64,000 nt of DNA, taken from assembly GCF_010183535.1 (NCBI RefSeq), contig NC_071329.1, forward strand, positions 4,278,001-4,342,000, written 5' to 3'. Positions 10,970 through 20,731 of this stretch are shown here, piece by piece (within the stretch, counting starts at the first letter, position 1; each line of letters starts with the position of its first letter). The notes beneath the pieces were generated by a model. That model saw nothing but the letters and a program-made list of their open reading frames with translations, was not told the origin of the DNA and did no database searches. Made by a program: the position numbers and the translations under genes. This stretch comes from Caenorhabditis remanei. Taxonomy: Eukaryota > Nematoda > Chromadorea > Rhabditida > Rhabditidae.

Positions 10970-12487
10970 ATGTCGAGAAACGTGGAAATCAAGGCGAAAG
11001 TGCAAAACCACGACGAAACTGTTCGTCGCGCCGTGGAGATCGCTGGAAAGCAACCCACTATTCTCAAGTGAGTTCCAGTTAATCATTTTCAGGAGAAAAA
11101 GCAAAAAAAATTTAAGAAAAATGACTAAAAAATCGAAAATTCCTCCCAAAATCAGGTGAAAACTCGGAATTTTCTAAATTTCTGCAAGTGAAATCGTGAA
11201 ATTTTCAGATTTTTGCACAGTTTAAAGACATAAAACTTGTTTATTACAGGCAGCATGACATCTTTTACGAGTCACCGAACGGCCGCCTCAAGATGCGCAG
11301 CGTTGAGGAGAATGGAGTGGTAAGAGGGCACTTTTCAAGATTAGAAATAGAAAGAATTGCAGAAATAAAGTTTGGTTTTTGCAGAATTGCCGCGTAGTTT
11401 GAGCGGGGGCTGTGCGGAATCGAAAAAGTAAAAAATTCGAGTAATTTTATTGAATTTCCGCCCAATTTTCGCTTTTTAAGTGATTTTTTTGTAGTTTTTC
11501 ATCAAATTTGGTCTATTTTCGAAGTCAAAACCATCATATTCTGCCAGAAAATCGATTTTTGAAGCCTTTTGAGCGATTTTTCTTGAAAAGCATGCGGGAA
11601 AACTGCAAAAGTGGGCGTGGGCTAAAAATGGGCGGAGGTTCAAACTTTTCGAGTGATAACTCGGAGAAATTCACTGATTTCCGTCCGAAATTTCGGATTT
11701 TTTCCTGAAAGTGGGCGGAGCTCAACTGTTTTCCAATAAAATTGTACCAAAAATGAACAAAAACCTTGAATAAACAATGCGGCAAAACTGAAAAAATGGG
11801 CGGAGCTTCGAACTTTTCAAGTAAAAATTCGGAAAAATTCACAGATTTCCGCCCGAAATATAGGTTTTTTCCAGAAATTGACCGAAAAGTGGGCGGAGCT
11901 TGAGTATTTCCATAAAATGTTAATCAGACTTGACTAAAAATGGACCGAATCTGAAAAATTCAAACTTTTCTTCAAAAAATGCAAATTATGCCACTTTTTG
12001 ATCAATTCGACTCCAAAAAGATCCAATTTCCTGTACAAAAAAGTCGACATTTCAATTTTTCCGAGTTAAAAGTGTCCATTTTACCCTCTTTTTTGTGAAA
12101 AAATCTCAAAAACCACAATTTTGTTTCCAGGCGCGAACCGAGTTGATCTGGTACGATCGTCCGGATGTCGCCGGTCCGAAACTCTCTAATTTCAACAAAT
12201 TCGACGTGCCAGCCGAGATTCTCGACTCGCTGAAACTCTCACTTCAATCATCAATGGGACTGAAAGGAGAAGTGAAAAAGACACGAACTCTCGTTCTTCA
12301 CGATCAAACTCGTATCCATATCGATCGTGTCGACGGATTGGGAGACTTTATGGAGTTGGAAGTTTGTCTGAAACCAGAGGAGACACCAGAGCACGGAGAG
12401 AAGTTGGCTCACGAGTTGAGAGAGATGTTGGCGATTCCGGAGAGTGATCTGTTGACAGGAGCTTATATGGATATGTTGAAGAAGTAG
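10970..12487 (+). CDS. CYTH-domain protein (thiamine-triphosphatase / class IV cyclase-like)
   Basis: Three exons: 10970-11067, 11250-11319 and 12131-12487; 174 aa. CYTH proteins form a tunnel-shaped beta-barrel that binds triphosphate substrates with metal ions; members hydrolyse ThTP or tripolyphosphate, or make cAMP. Seen: an N-terminal strand NVEIKAKV at residues 4-11, aligning with the family ExExK signature but with Asn4 for the first Glu; a basic strand GRLKMRS (about 45-51); then RTELIWYDRP; a KKTRTLVLH strand; the HIDRVDGLGDFMELEV core; and a final helix. This order matches two-domain CYTH proteins such as archaeal and class IV adenylyl cyclase-like forms. Substrate cannot be told. 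An upstream TTTTCAG at about 10934-10940 may be a spliced-leader acceptor. Cytosolic: no signal or membrane segment. Confidence 0.85.
11590..11900. repeat. GGGCGGAGCTT direct repeats in CYTH intron 2
   Basis: Three spaced copies of a roughly 80-110 bp unit containing AAAATGGGCGGAG, AACTTTTC(G/A)AGT, CGGARAAATTCAC and ATTTCCGYCCGAAAT. The unit explains the short ORFs on both strands here. Confidence 0.6.
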
Positions 12488-12865
12488 AGATTGTTTATTT
12501 TTCCACCCAGTTTTTGATGTTGACATATGTTTTTTCGGTTTTGGTATGAAAATTGCTTTTTTTTATCGATTTAAGTTGTAGCAATATAGCGGCAAAGACG
12601 CGCCAGTAGAAACAATTTCGAAATTTTATATTTTAAACGTCAAATTAAACACGTGGATTTAAAATCGATTTTGCCACGATCTCCACGTGTCACCCTATTG
12701 ACCCCGCTTGCCAAATCCACACCTCGTCAGTACTCGATTTTCCCCTCCCCTATGAACGGTTTGGCTGAAGGAAGATTCTCTGGATTTTTGGGAAGGTAAG
12801 GAGGGTTTTGGATTCTGATCGGGCGCCGCCACTCTAATAATAGCCTTGAGGTTGTGGACACATTG

Positions 12866-12935
12866 TCCGACCGCGTGGCACAGTGGATACCGCTTTTGCA
12901 CCCATGCGCGAATAGTCTGGGGATCGGATCCCATT
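12866..12935 (+). other. tRNA-like sequence (probable tRNA-derived relic)
   Basis: Between the CYTH gene and the Tc1-like element. GCGTGGCACAGTGGATACCGC resembles a D-arm and A box; GGGGATCGGATCCC resembles a T-arm and B box. I cannot close a 7-bp acceptor stem or a clean anticodon stem, so this is not called as a tRNA gene. The rest of 12488-12997 shows nothing recognisable. Confidence 0.25.
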
Positions 12936-13275
12936 TAGAGTTTATTTTTTTATTTTCGGTTACTTTCCCAGGAACATCGGTTTTGCTATATCAGCTACAG
13001 TACCGGACAAAAAGGTTATCAACTTTGGCTGTTTTCAGTGGAAAATGACCAACGTTGACAGTGTCACCTGATTGTCCGATAAACTCAAGTTTATATGGGT
13101 TGGACAGAGCAAAAATAGTACATCAGTTCTGTAGTTGACCATTCTTTTGTATGAACACTACAATGAAAGTTACAGATAAAGAAACCCATTTTGGGCATTC
13201 CCCGTTTCGTTTTCATTCATGGGAGGTCGTTCGAGCATTTGTTAGCAAAACGTAAGGAATCAAACGGGCAACGAA

Positions 13276-13746
13276 ATGGGACTGGATGATTGGAATATAG
13301 AAAAGTTGGTCGATGAAGCCGCTAGACGTATCGCAGAAGGAATGGTGAAAGCTATGGAAAAGGCGTGTCGTGAAAACCCCCGATTTCGCGAACAAGTCCT
13401 ACAACACGAACGGATGAGAATAGCTGAACTAAGAGAGCAAGTCAAGGATAATGTGAGTGAGCAGATAGAAGAATGGGTTGAAAAGCGGGCAAAGGCAGAA
13501 CAGAAAAGAAAGCAGAAGCTGAAACAACGGAAACAACAACGGAAAGATCGTAAGAAGAAAACTAAGAGACATAGACGCAGGACATGGATAATTTTCCGAG
13601 AGTTCGTTATGATATTTCCCTGTCAAATGGTAGCTCTTGAACTGTTGGGGATCAAGTTTAAGAGTTACGAAGATGCTAATTTATCTCCAATCATCCTCGA
13701 AAAAGCATTTGTTCCAAGAAATAAGAAAAAGAAAAAGTTGAATTAG
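13276..13746 (+). CDS. Hypothetical basic coiled-coil protein inside the Tc1-like element
   Basis: An uninterrupted 156-codon ORF, the longest in its neighbourhood. I do not recognise it. Residues 1-75 are helical and alternately charged (IEKLVDEAARRIAEGMVKAM, then ERMRIAELREQVKDNVSEQI), predicting coiled coil. Residues about 72-103 are very basic (KRKQKLKQRKQQRKDRKKK), a likely nuclear/nucleic-acid-binding tract. The C-terminal third is less biased and ends in a lysine run. It lacks the Tc1 DDE catalytic core and paired HTH. A poly(A) signal AATAAA at 13826-13831 and an (ATT)n tract follow the stop by 80 bp, so it may be a retroposed or captured gene. It could be an unselected ORF; length and composition argue for real protein. 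Confidence 0.45.
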   Translation: MGLDDWNIEKLVDEAARRIAEGMVKAMEKACRENPRFREQVLQHERMRIAELREQVKDNVSEQIEEWVEKRAKAEQKRKQKLKQRKQQRKDRKKKTKRHRRRTWIIFREFVMIFPCQMVALELLGIKFKSYEDANLSPIILEKAFVPRNKKKKKLN

Positions 13747-13830
13747 TGCTACGAATACGAGAAACTGGAACACGGACAAATTGAACTCATGCATATTGGT
13801 ATCAATCACGTACCCTTGCGGACGTAATAA

Positions 13831-13861
<31 letters not shown>
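13831..13861. repeat. (ATT)n microsatellite tail
   Basis: Ten uninterrupted ATT units start directly after an AATAAA signal. The tract forms the junction between the passenger segment and the right arm of the Tc1-like element. Trinucleotide tails after a poly(A) signal are typical 3' ends of some non-LTR retrotransposons. Confidence 0.8.
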
Positions 13862-13862
<1 letters not shown>

Positions 13863-14161
13863 TCCCTGAAATCGACTAATTTCAATGCAAATTAGCGAAA
13901 TTTTGGAGATGTTCACTTTGACAACCTATAACTTTCATGGTAGTGTCCCTACAAAAAAATGATATTTTTCCTCTGTTCAACCTGTACAAAATTAAGTTTA
14001 TCAGACAATCAGGTGACACCGAAAGTTGGTCATTTTCCACTGAAAACAGCCAAAGTTGATACATTTTTGTTCGGTACTGTAATTTGATATGAACATTTCT
14101 CTGCCGATCACAATTTCGATCACATTTTGTTCTGAGTTTGTTTGCATCTCCTTTAAACAAG

Positions 14162-14167
14162 TTTATT
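14162..14167 (-). terminator. Poly(A) signal of the 14219-17149 gene
   Basis: AATAAA on the minus strand, about 52 bases after the stop codon. Confidence 0.6.
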
Positions 14168-14218
14168 TTAAGTAACAGAAAAACTCTAATTTTTGCGAGC
14201 GTGCTCGATCGAGCGCAA

Positions 14219-17149
14219 TTAGTCGCCCAAAAGATAAAACATTGGGAAGAAGGATCTGGTCAACCCATCATGAGCCAACAACTGCGAATCGAATGTAAAG
14301 AATCCTGGTCCATACTCCCAGCCATCAATATCCGAATATCTGACCGCAATGAAGTCTTTCTTCTGCGCCACAACCAAATAGAACGTGCCAAAAAACTTCC
14401 CGTTCTTATCAACCTTATTCTGCTGCAAGTGAGTTCTCACTATTGACCAGTGATTCCACTGCCAACCTTCGACCTCTCGTGTCAGCTTCATCTCCGTACT
14501 CATATAGTTTTTGAGCCATTCTCTGTCACGGACGGGTTTCCCCGTTGATCGATAGACAATGATGACAAATCCTTCGCGATCGGAAACGATCGCTTGGGAG
14601 TCGAATTGTTTGTAGTATCTCCAGATATGAGCATTGGGGAGGCAGATCGCGAAGAACTTGGAGCTGAAAGAAGGGCAGATTCATAACAACCCATACATGC
14701 AAACGGGCGGAAACGGGCCCCGTGTAACTCGCTTAAACGGGGACACCGGTATTCTAAACATTAAGATTTTTGATATGGATCAACTCAGAATTTTGTAGAA
14801 AAGAGAAAAGTCTCTGGGAGCCATGTCCGGAAATTAGCATAAAACTAGTTATGAGGCCTCAAAGTGTCACAAAGGGTCTCTCGCCGTGAAGATTTACCTT
14901 ATATTTCAAGGTAAAATACTCGTTTTAGACTAATTTTCGGACCTGGCTCCAAGGGACTTTTCTCTTTTCTACAAAATTCTGAGTCGATCCATATCAAAAA
15001 TCTCATACTTGTCACGGGCCGGGCCAGGCCGGGCCAAAATCAGGAAAAATCTCGGCCCGGCCCGGCCCGGCCCGTGGCCCGGCCCGGCCCGCTCGGCCCG
15101 TTTTGAAACATTTTTTCAAAACATTTTGAGTTTTTGAATTTTTTTTGGAAATTTTTTGAAAAAAGTATAGTTTTCGAATAAACATTTAAAATTGAATCAA
15201 AATGTGAATATGTAATGATAATTTAAGCATTTTTACTGTTTTTTTTTCGAAAAATTTCAAAAAAAATTGGTAAAAATGGGTACCCATTTTTGAATCCGGG
15301 CCGACCGGGCCGGGCCGGGCCGAGAGAAATTTCGGCCCGGCCCGATTTTTGACAAGTATGAAAAATCTTAATGTTTAGAATACCGGTGTCCCCCTTTAAA
15401 ATGTAATATTAAAAACTGAAAAACATACCAGAACATAGACCTCGGCGAGTTCTATATCCGTGACCTGCTACGGGCCGGATGGCTAGTATGCCACGGGCCG
15501 TTAAAAAAGCCAAACACGCCAAAAAAGTCATTCTAGCCCATGTTACCGAATAGCCATCCTGGCCATAGCAGTTCTCTTGCATGGAACTCGCCGAGATCTA
15601 CGTTTTGGTATATTTTTCAGCGCATAATATTGAGTTTGAAGAGAGTTACACGCCGGCCCGGTTTGCAAGTATGCACACTCACTTCGTATGAATCGATTCG
15701 ATACCCTTCCAAACCGCGTCAACTTTATCATCCTTGCTATCCAGAGACTTGTTCTCCTGAACGTCGTTCACAAGTTTCTCAACACCCGCTGGCCAGTAGT
15801 TGGGTGTTGTCTGAAATTGCATTCTTGAAAAGTTATTGTAACTTCCGGAGCATCTCACCAAGTAATAAGCGTCCCATTCCTTGCAAAGTTCTTGGTACCG
15901 CGCGATTTTCTCGAGTATCTTGTTAACACCATAGGAGTCTACATCCGGAAGAAGACCCGAAGCATAAACTTCTAGGAATAGCTGAAAGTTCTCAGTGCAG
16001 GTAAGAAGCTAAGCTAGTCCCTACCGCCTCCGTGAGCACACCCTCCAGAATTCCCTTCCACTTTTTGAACGTCGCCTTGCTCTGCAGGTTGTCACCTTTC
16101 ATAGCCCACTTCAAAGGGTTTGTCGACTCCTGTTCCAGTTTTGATAACATTTCCTAAAATTCCATGTATTCAAGGTTCCTCTAGAGAGTCCACTTACATA
16201 AACCAACTTCTGCGGTTTGCTCTCATTATAGACCTCCGCGAATAGAGTCACCGACTTTTTCGATCGCTCGTTCATCGTGTCCAGCATGTACATGAACAGT
16301 GTAGACATCACGGTAGTGTATCTCTGAGATAGTTGGCATACTGTCTGAGAGGTTAGTGAGACTTACATCATAGAAGTTTTGCTCAACGATGAACGATTTC
16401 AGGTCGTCGAATTGGGCTGTCATTTTTTGAGAGAGCTGAAATATAGGGTTATAGTTTTTCGAAACGACTGGGGAGCCGTGAGCCTTTTGTAGGCAAGAGA
16501 TGAAAGCGAAAAGTTTTTATCGATAAGTCGGAAGTCGGAATTCCCTGCAACTCTGGTCGATAACAAAGAGCACAATAACAACATTCCATCATCCCAATTA
16601 TCTCGAAAAAGTTCTACCCAAGTTGACCTACCGCAGTCAATTGTTTCTTCAACTCTCCCAACTCTTTCATCACAGGATCCTCCTCTTCCTCCTTGAAAAA
16701 GTCGATGATATCCTTGACAACACCGGCCACTGTTCCAATTGGTCCCAGGTACTTTCCAAGTTTTTCGGATATGAAACTACCCGCATCAACCAGCCCCTTG
16801 ACAACATCACACACAGTTTTGACAGACTCGAGTTGTTCTTCTGTAAAAATAATATGATTTGTATGAGCTAGAAGAATCCAAAATTCTCTCTGAAAGCTCA
16901 CGTGTGATCTCAACTCTTCCAGGTGATGCAGCAGAGTATTTCCCCGGCAACAACGCCGGCTGAACCATCTCTTCCAACTCTTCTGAAAATTTCCGTATCT
17001 AATAGTAAAATTAAGTATCAGGTCTAAAACTTACTCATCGTCTGCTCACTAATAAAATCCCCCTCCTCCATTGCAATCTTCAAAATTGTTTGAGCGAATA
17101 TCGACATCCCCAACGGCTCAGTACTTTCTTGATTCAGCACCAACGACAT
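14219..17149 (-). CDS. Uncharacterised nematode helical protein, possibly membrane-active (474 aa)
   Basis: Nine exons: 17149-17035, 16982-16902, 16840-16632, 16435-16367, 16323-16198, 16153-16025, 15981-15859, 15810-15683 and 14663-14219. All junctions are in frame and total 474 aa. I do not recognise a named family. Residues about 75-114 form a strongly amphipathic to hydrophobic helix pair (ISEKLGKYLGPIGTVAGVVK then DIIDFF), followed by an acidic break and a long helical stretch (MKELGELKKQLTA...). The middle is helical with many charged residues; the last 150 residues are beta-like and aromatic (WRYYKQF, WEYGPGFF). The plan of hydrophobic hairpin plus coiled helices recalls Rapunzel-like and alpha-pore-forming proteins, but this is a resemblance only. 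No signal peptide. A TATA box and paired TGATAA sites lie upstream. Intron 8 is almost entirely nested transposons. Confidence 0.75.
14737..15395. mobile_element. TTAA-flanked inverted-repeat element with GGGACACCGG ends
   Basis: TIRs of about 30 bp beginning GGGGACACCGGTATTC and ending in the complement, flanked by TTAA at 14733-14736 and 15396-15399. Inner inverted arms (GATATGGATC...GTAGAAAAGAGAAAAGTC) fold at about 14885. A TTAA target duplication suggests a piggyBac-type MITE. It is itself interrupted by the hAT-like MITE at 15004-15360. Confidence 0.65.
15004..15360. mobile_element. hAT-like MITE (CATACTTGTCA), 8-bp TSD
   Basis: 357 bp, perfect 11-bp TIRs CATACTTGTCA / TGACAAGTATG, flanked by AAAAATCT at 14996-15003 and 15361-15368. 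GGCCCGGCCC iterons at both subterminal regions. Same family as 9629-9909 in opposite orientation. It interrupts the right TIR of the 14737-15395 element. Confidence 0.85.
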
Positions 17150-17182
17150 GATTGCGATATCTACTGGTGACTTTAGAAGGGG

Positions 17183-17190
17183 TTTTATAC
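17183..17190 (-). promoter_or_regulatory. TATA box upstream of the 14219-17149 gene
   Basis: GTATAAAA on the minus strand, 34-41 bases before the ATG at 17149. No TTTCAG lies between it and the ATG, which fits a directly initiated rather than trans-spliced message. Confidence 0.5.
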
Positions 17191-17261
17191 TCACAAAGAA
17201 CTGCTATCAAACCAGTTTTATTTTGATGTTTACCCTCAGATCTTTCTAGTTCATTGTAAGT

Positions 17262-17277
17262 TGATAACCTTTGATAA
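17262..17277. promoter_or_regulatory. Paired TGATAA (GATA-factor) sites
   Basis: Two TGATAA motifs 10 bases apart (17262-17267, 17272-17277), about 110-130 bases upstream of the ATG. In Caenorhabditis, TGATAA is the binding motif of intestinal GATA factors such as ELT-2. Intestinal expression is an inference. Confidence 0.4.
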
Positions 17278-18728
17278 CAGATTTCCACACCGATTTTTGT
17301 TTCAAGTCACATCAAATAAAAAGAAGAAAACGATGATACGTACTGTTATCTTTTGTTAGCCCGTTGATCAAACCAAACCTGAAAAGTCGACGAAAAATCA
17401 CTGTTACATATAAGATGAACTGGATTTTTGATCTCAGTTTTACCCAGTCGACGTGAGAAATTAACGTGAGAAATGAAAAGTGATAAAAGCTTCGGTCCTC
17501 AGGATGAGTTCGTTAGAGATAAGCATCAGGATGTAATATTTACCTCGTGTCATGCCAATATGAGTTGTGACACGTTAGAGACACATGACTAATCGAGAGA
17601 TCCATTGACGCCAGTAGTTGAGTCTTTTCCCTATCGAAGCTGCTGGTCGTGAGCGGTTGCTGTCTTTGGTAGAGCGGTGCCAAAACTCATCGTCGGTAGA
17701 CAGTCGAACGTGATGGAATCAGAGTGAAAGATCACAGGACACGTGTCTTGCAGTTGTTGATGCTCATTTCCTTCATTTCTTATACAGATTCAAGCGAATC
17801 TGCATTGGGACTGGTGGCTCAGGAGTTATAACTCAAGTAGGTAGTTAATAATATTAATTCTGCAACACTATGAACTCAAAAAACCCTCACTATACTTCAA
17901 TTCTATTTTGCATTGCAGAGCTGTGCGGAATTCCTTTCTTCGACAGTAGAATGTAAGAAAAACTTTGCACCCACTCTCCCAAGAAGAATTTTACACCCTA
18001 AGGGTGACGTTACCAGGAAAACCTGTGTACCTGTAATTTTCTGAAAAAAACGCCTGCAAGGCCTACCTGTAATTCATCATACTTCTGTTCATAATTCCCT
18101 GATTCGTAAATCTGTGCAGCTGTATACCGTATACCTGTTTACCTATAATTGGTTTGTGTTAACAGGAATAGGAAAGTGTATATCTATTTTATGTTTTCTT
18201 GGGAAAGGGCGTGCAACAGGGGGAAAGGGGTCGCTGAGGTCAAACAAAAACGTGACTAATCAATCGAAAGAGATGTCGTCTGAGAAAGAACATGTGGACC
18301 TCTAATCCGACCGTTCAAGGTTCCAAGTTTTCCCAAATTTGAGAAGGTCCCAAGTTTTGAGGAGTATTGTATCTGGGGTTTTTCGAGATATCTAATTTCC
18401 GTTATCACTGACATTACAGGTTTGAGCTTCAAGTTTATACTCAGATACTAGAGAAATTTGTTCAAGAGATAGCAAAGTTTTAAATGTTGAATACCAGAAT
18501 ACTTGTAATAGAAGCGCCATTTTAATTGAAACGCCCTGACTTGCGCTTTAAAAGATTGTGGCGCACCAACTGCTCTGAATTGAGGATTTCAGTGTGATTT
18601 GCTCAGAGAAAATGTTTTGGTACAAAGCTGAAGACTTAAAAGGTGAAAGACTAAGTTTTGACGCTGTGAATTACAGGTAGACCTTGCAGTCCTTTTTTTT
18701 ATTATTATAGAAAATTACAGGTACACAG
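17278..18728. other. Intergenic, no gene seen
   Basis: No splice-bounded ORF. Repeated words TACCTGTAATT occur near 18030-18150, and an AT-rich stretch leads to the hAT-like MITE at 18729. Confidence 0.5.
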
Positions 18729-19206
18729 CAGAGTTGTACGAAATGCGATTTTTCAGTTTCCGGAATCCGGAACCGGAATGAGATTTTAGATTTTCCTGAA
18801 TACGGAATCCGGAACCGGAATCAAATTTTCGAAATTCGGAATCCGGAACCGGAATGACGAAAAAACCCGGAATTCCGGAATTTCGGAATCCGGAACCCGG
18901 AATGATTCGAAAAATTTGCAAGGCCAAGTCATTTTTTCAAGTGTTTTCAATGATATATAAAGTTTAAAATTACTTTTGAGGATCGAAACCGAAAGAGAAG
19001 TAATGCAGTTGTCTTTAAAACTCAAAAAAATTTTAAAATTTAAACTTCGGGATTCCGGAAAAAAATTTTAAAAAACCGGAATCCGGTATCCAGAATCGGA
19101 ATGAAAATTTTCATTTTCCGGAATCCGGAACCGGAACCGGAATGTCAAAAAAAACCCGGAATTCCGGGATCCGGAATTTCCGGAATCCGGATTCCGGACA
19201 ACTATG
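18729..19206. mobile_element. hAT-like MITE with CCGGAATC iterons, 8-bp TSD
   Basis: 478 bp, ends CAGAGTTGT and ACAACTATG, flanked by GTACACAG at 18721-18728 and 19207-19214. Both subterminal regions are arrays of GGAATCCGGAACCGGAATG-like repeats. The central 220 bp is AT-rich and noncoding. Confidence 0.85.
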
Positions 19207-19214
19207 GTACACAG

Positions 19215-20277
19215 GTCTTCCTGGTCACTCCGGTTTCCGACCTCCGTGTTGAAGTTTCGGCAAAAGCCGGTGATTTTTGAAGAAACTTTATATGAAAACA
19301 ACGGAAAAATGCGTTTCCAGTAAAAAACATTTTTTCAAATTGATCATTTTCAAAATTATTTTTCAGACTTCCTATTCTGAAAGTATTAGTTTCGAACAAA
19401 TCTGGCATTAGACTAGCAAAATTCCGGGTCGGCCACTACAATTTTGTTTGTAAAAAATTTTCTGAAAATTTTCATATTTTTCCATTATAGAATAATTCTC
19501 AAAAACCTTTGATACAAAAAATCATTATTAAAAAATTTTCGAAAAAGAATCGGAAAATTTTCGAAACAAAAATTCCATTTCTTTCAGTACTGAGTCCGCG
19601 CCGACCATTGCAAGTCTGGTGTGTATCAGAGACCACAAAAAACATCTCTCCAAAAAAATTATTTTTGACACGATCACACTGACTCCCACTTCTACATGCC
19701 AAACCATTCACAAAAATATGTGTGTGTGTCTATAACAATAATAACATGTTGTTTGAATGTCATTCATTTTATTTCATATCTCTTTCTTTCAGCTCTTTTT
19801 TTCGGTCATACTCTTTCTATTCTGTGCCGCCCCCCGCCCATCCGAAAACGAAGAGTCACACCCATTCATCCGGTCCCTCCCTTATGAATTCATTTCTCTT
19901 ATCAATGGAAATTTTTTTGAAATTTCACTCATTTTTCCCTCAACTCATTTTTTTTTCGTTGAAACAAACACAAAGATTATTATAGCATTTTCGTCATTTT
20001 GATATAAGACAGATAGAGAGCAAAAGAGTGCTAAATTTCTCCTTTTTCTCCCACAAAATTTGGGAAAAATTAATGTGTGAATGTTTATTGAGAGTGAAGA
20101 GAGAATTGAAAAAGAGAGAGAGAGTAGAAGGGGGAACAAATAATGAATAACTGATGCTGATGTTTTATTTTTTGTTTTCTTATTGAGCTCTATTTACTTC
20201 TGAAACACGTAGGTTAGATATTTCGAAATTTTATTTTCCGACGTCATAGCGTAGTACTGATGATCTACTTTCAGCTA
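19215..20277. other. Intergenic, no gene seen
   Basis: AT-rich with long T runs (19780-19960). The overlapping ORFs at 19696-20002 are T/C-rich frames without splice or start context. Confidence 0.5.
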
Positions 20278-20729
20278 CAGTACCGTCCAAAAGGTTGTAA
20301 ACTTTGGCCGTTTTTAGTTGAAATCGGGCAACTTTGAGAGCGTGTCATGGTAATACTAACTGGCCTATCAAGTCTATTTTTAATGAATTATACATAACAA
20401 AGGTAGAACTTCATTTTTGTAGTTGACATCTTTTTTGTACGAACGTTCCCTAGAGAGTTACATATCGTCGAAGTAATTTCTCCTTCAAATCGACCAATTT
20501 CAGTGCAAAATAGAGCGATTTTTGAGCTGTCCCCTTAAAATGACCATAACTCTCTAGGGAGTGTCCGTACAAAAATGTTCTCAACTACAAAAATGGAGTT
20601 CTACTTCTGATCTGTATGGTTTATACATAACTTACTTTGTGGGACAATCAGTGATACCATGAAACACCAACAAAGTTAGCGAATTTCCACTGATAACGGC
20701 CAAAGTTTACAACCTTTTGGACGGTACTG
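20278..20729. mobile_element. Tc1-like MITE, 452 bp
   Basis: TIR ends CAGTACCGTCCAAAAGG / CCTTTTGGACGGTACTG flanked by TA. Arms of about 200 bp fold back almost fully. Internal landmarks are TGTAGTTGACA, TGTACGAAC and CTCTAGGGAGT. No coding capacity. Confidence 0.85.
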
Positions 20730-20731
20730 TA

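Larger units (their letters stand above)
12998..14079. mobile_element. Tc1-like inverted-repeat element carrying a passenger ORF
   Basis: 1082 bp between TA dinucleotides (12996-12997, 14080-14081). TIR ends CAGTACCGGACAAAAA and, reversed, CAGTACCGAACAAAAATG. The inverted arms extend roughly 150-190 bp. The ends resemble Tc1 (CAGTGCTGGCCAAAAA). Three relatives of about 450 bp without insert lie at 20278, 38533 and 54831. Their centre matches the arm tips here, so about 0.67 kb (roughly 13186-13861) is extra DNA inserted into a 450-bp MITE. No Tc1 transposase is present. Confidence 0.75.
14692..15673. mobile_element. Outer GGGCC-rich element in intron 8, relative of 43427-43804
   Basis: Left end CATACATGCAAACGGGC (14692) and right end GGTTTGCAAGTATG (15673) match the ends of the 43427 element. 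The inner sequence 15400-15673 (CTCGGCGAGTTCTAT, CGGGCCGGATGGCTAG and their inverses) matches its interior. It is split by the 14737-15395 insertion. The flanking octamers differ (TAACAACC, CACACTCA), so no target duplication is visible; the copy is old or rearranged. Confidence 0.6.
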
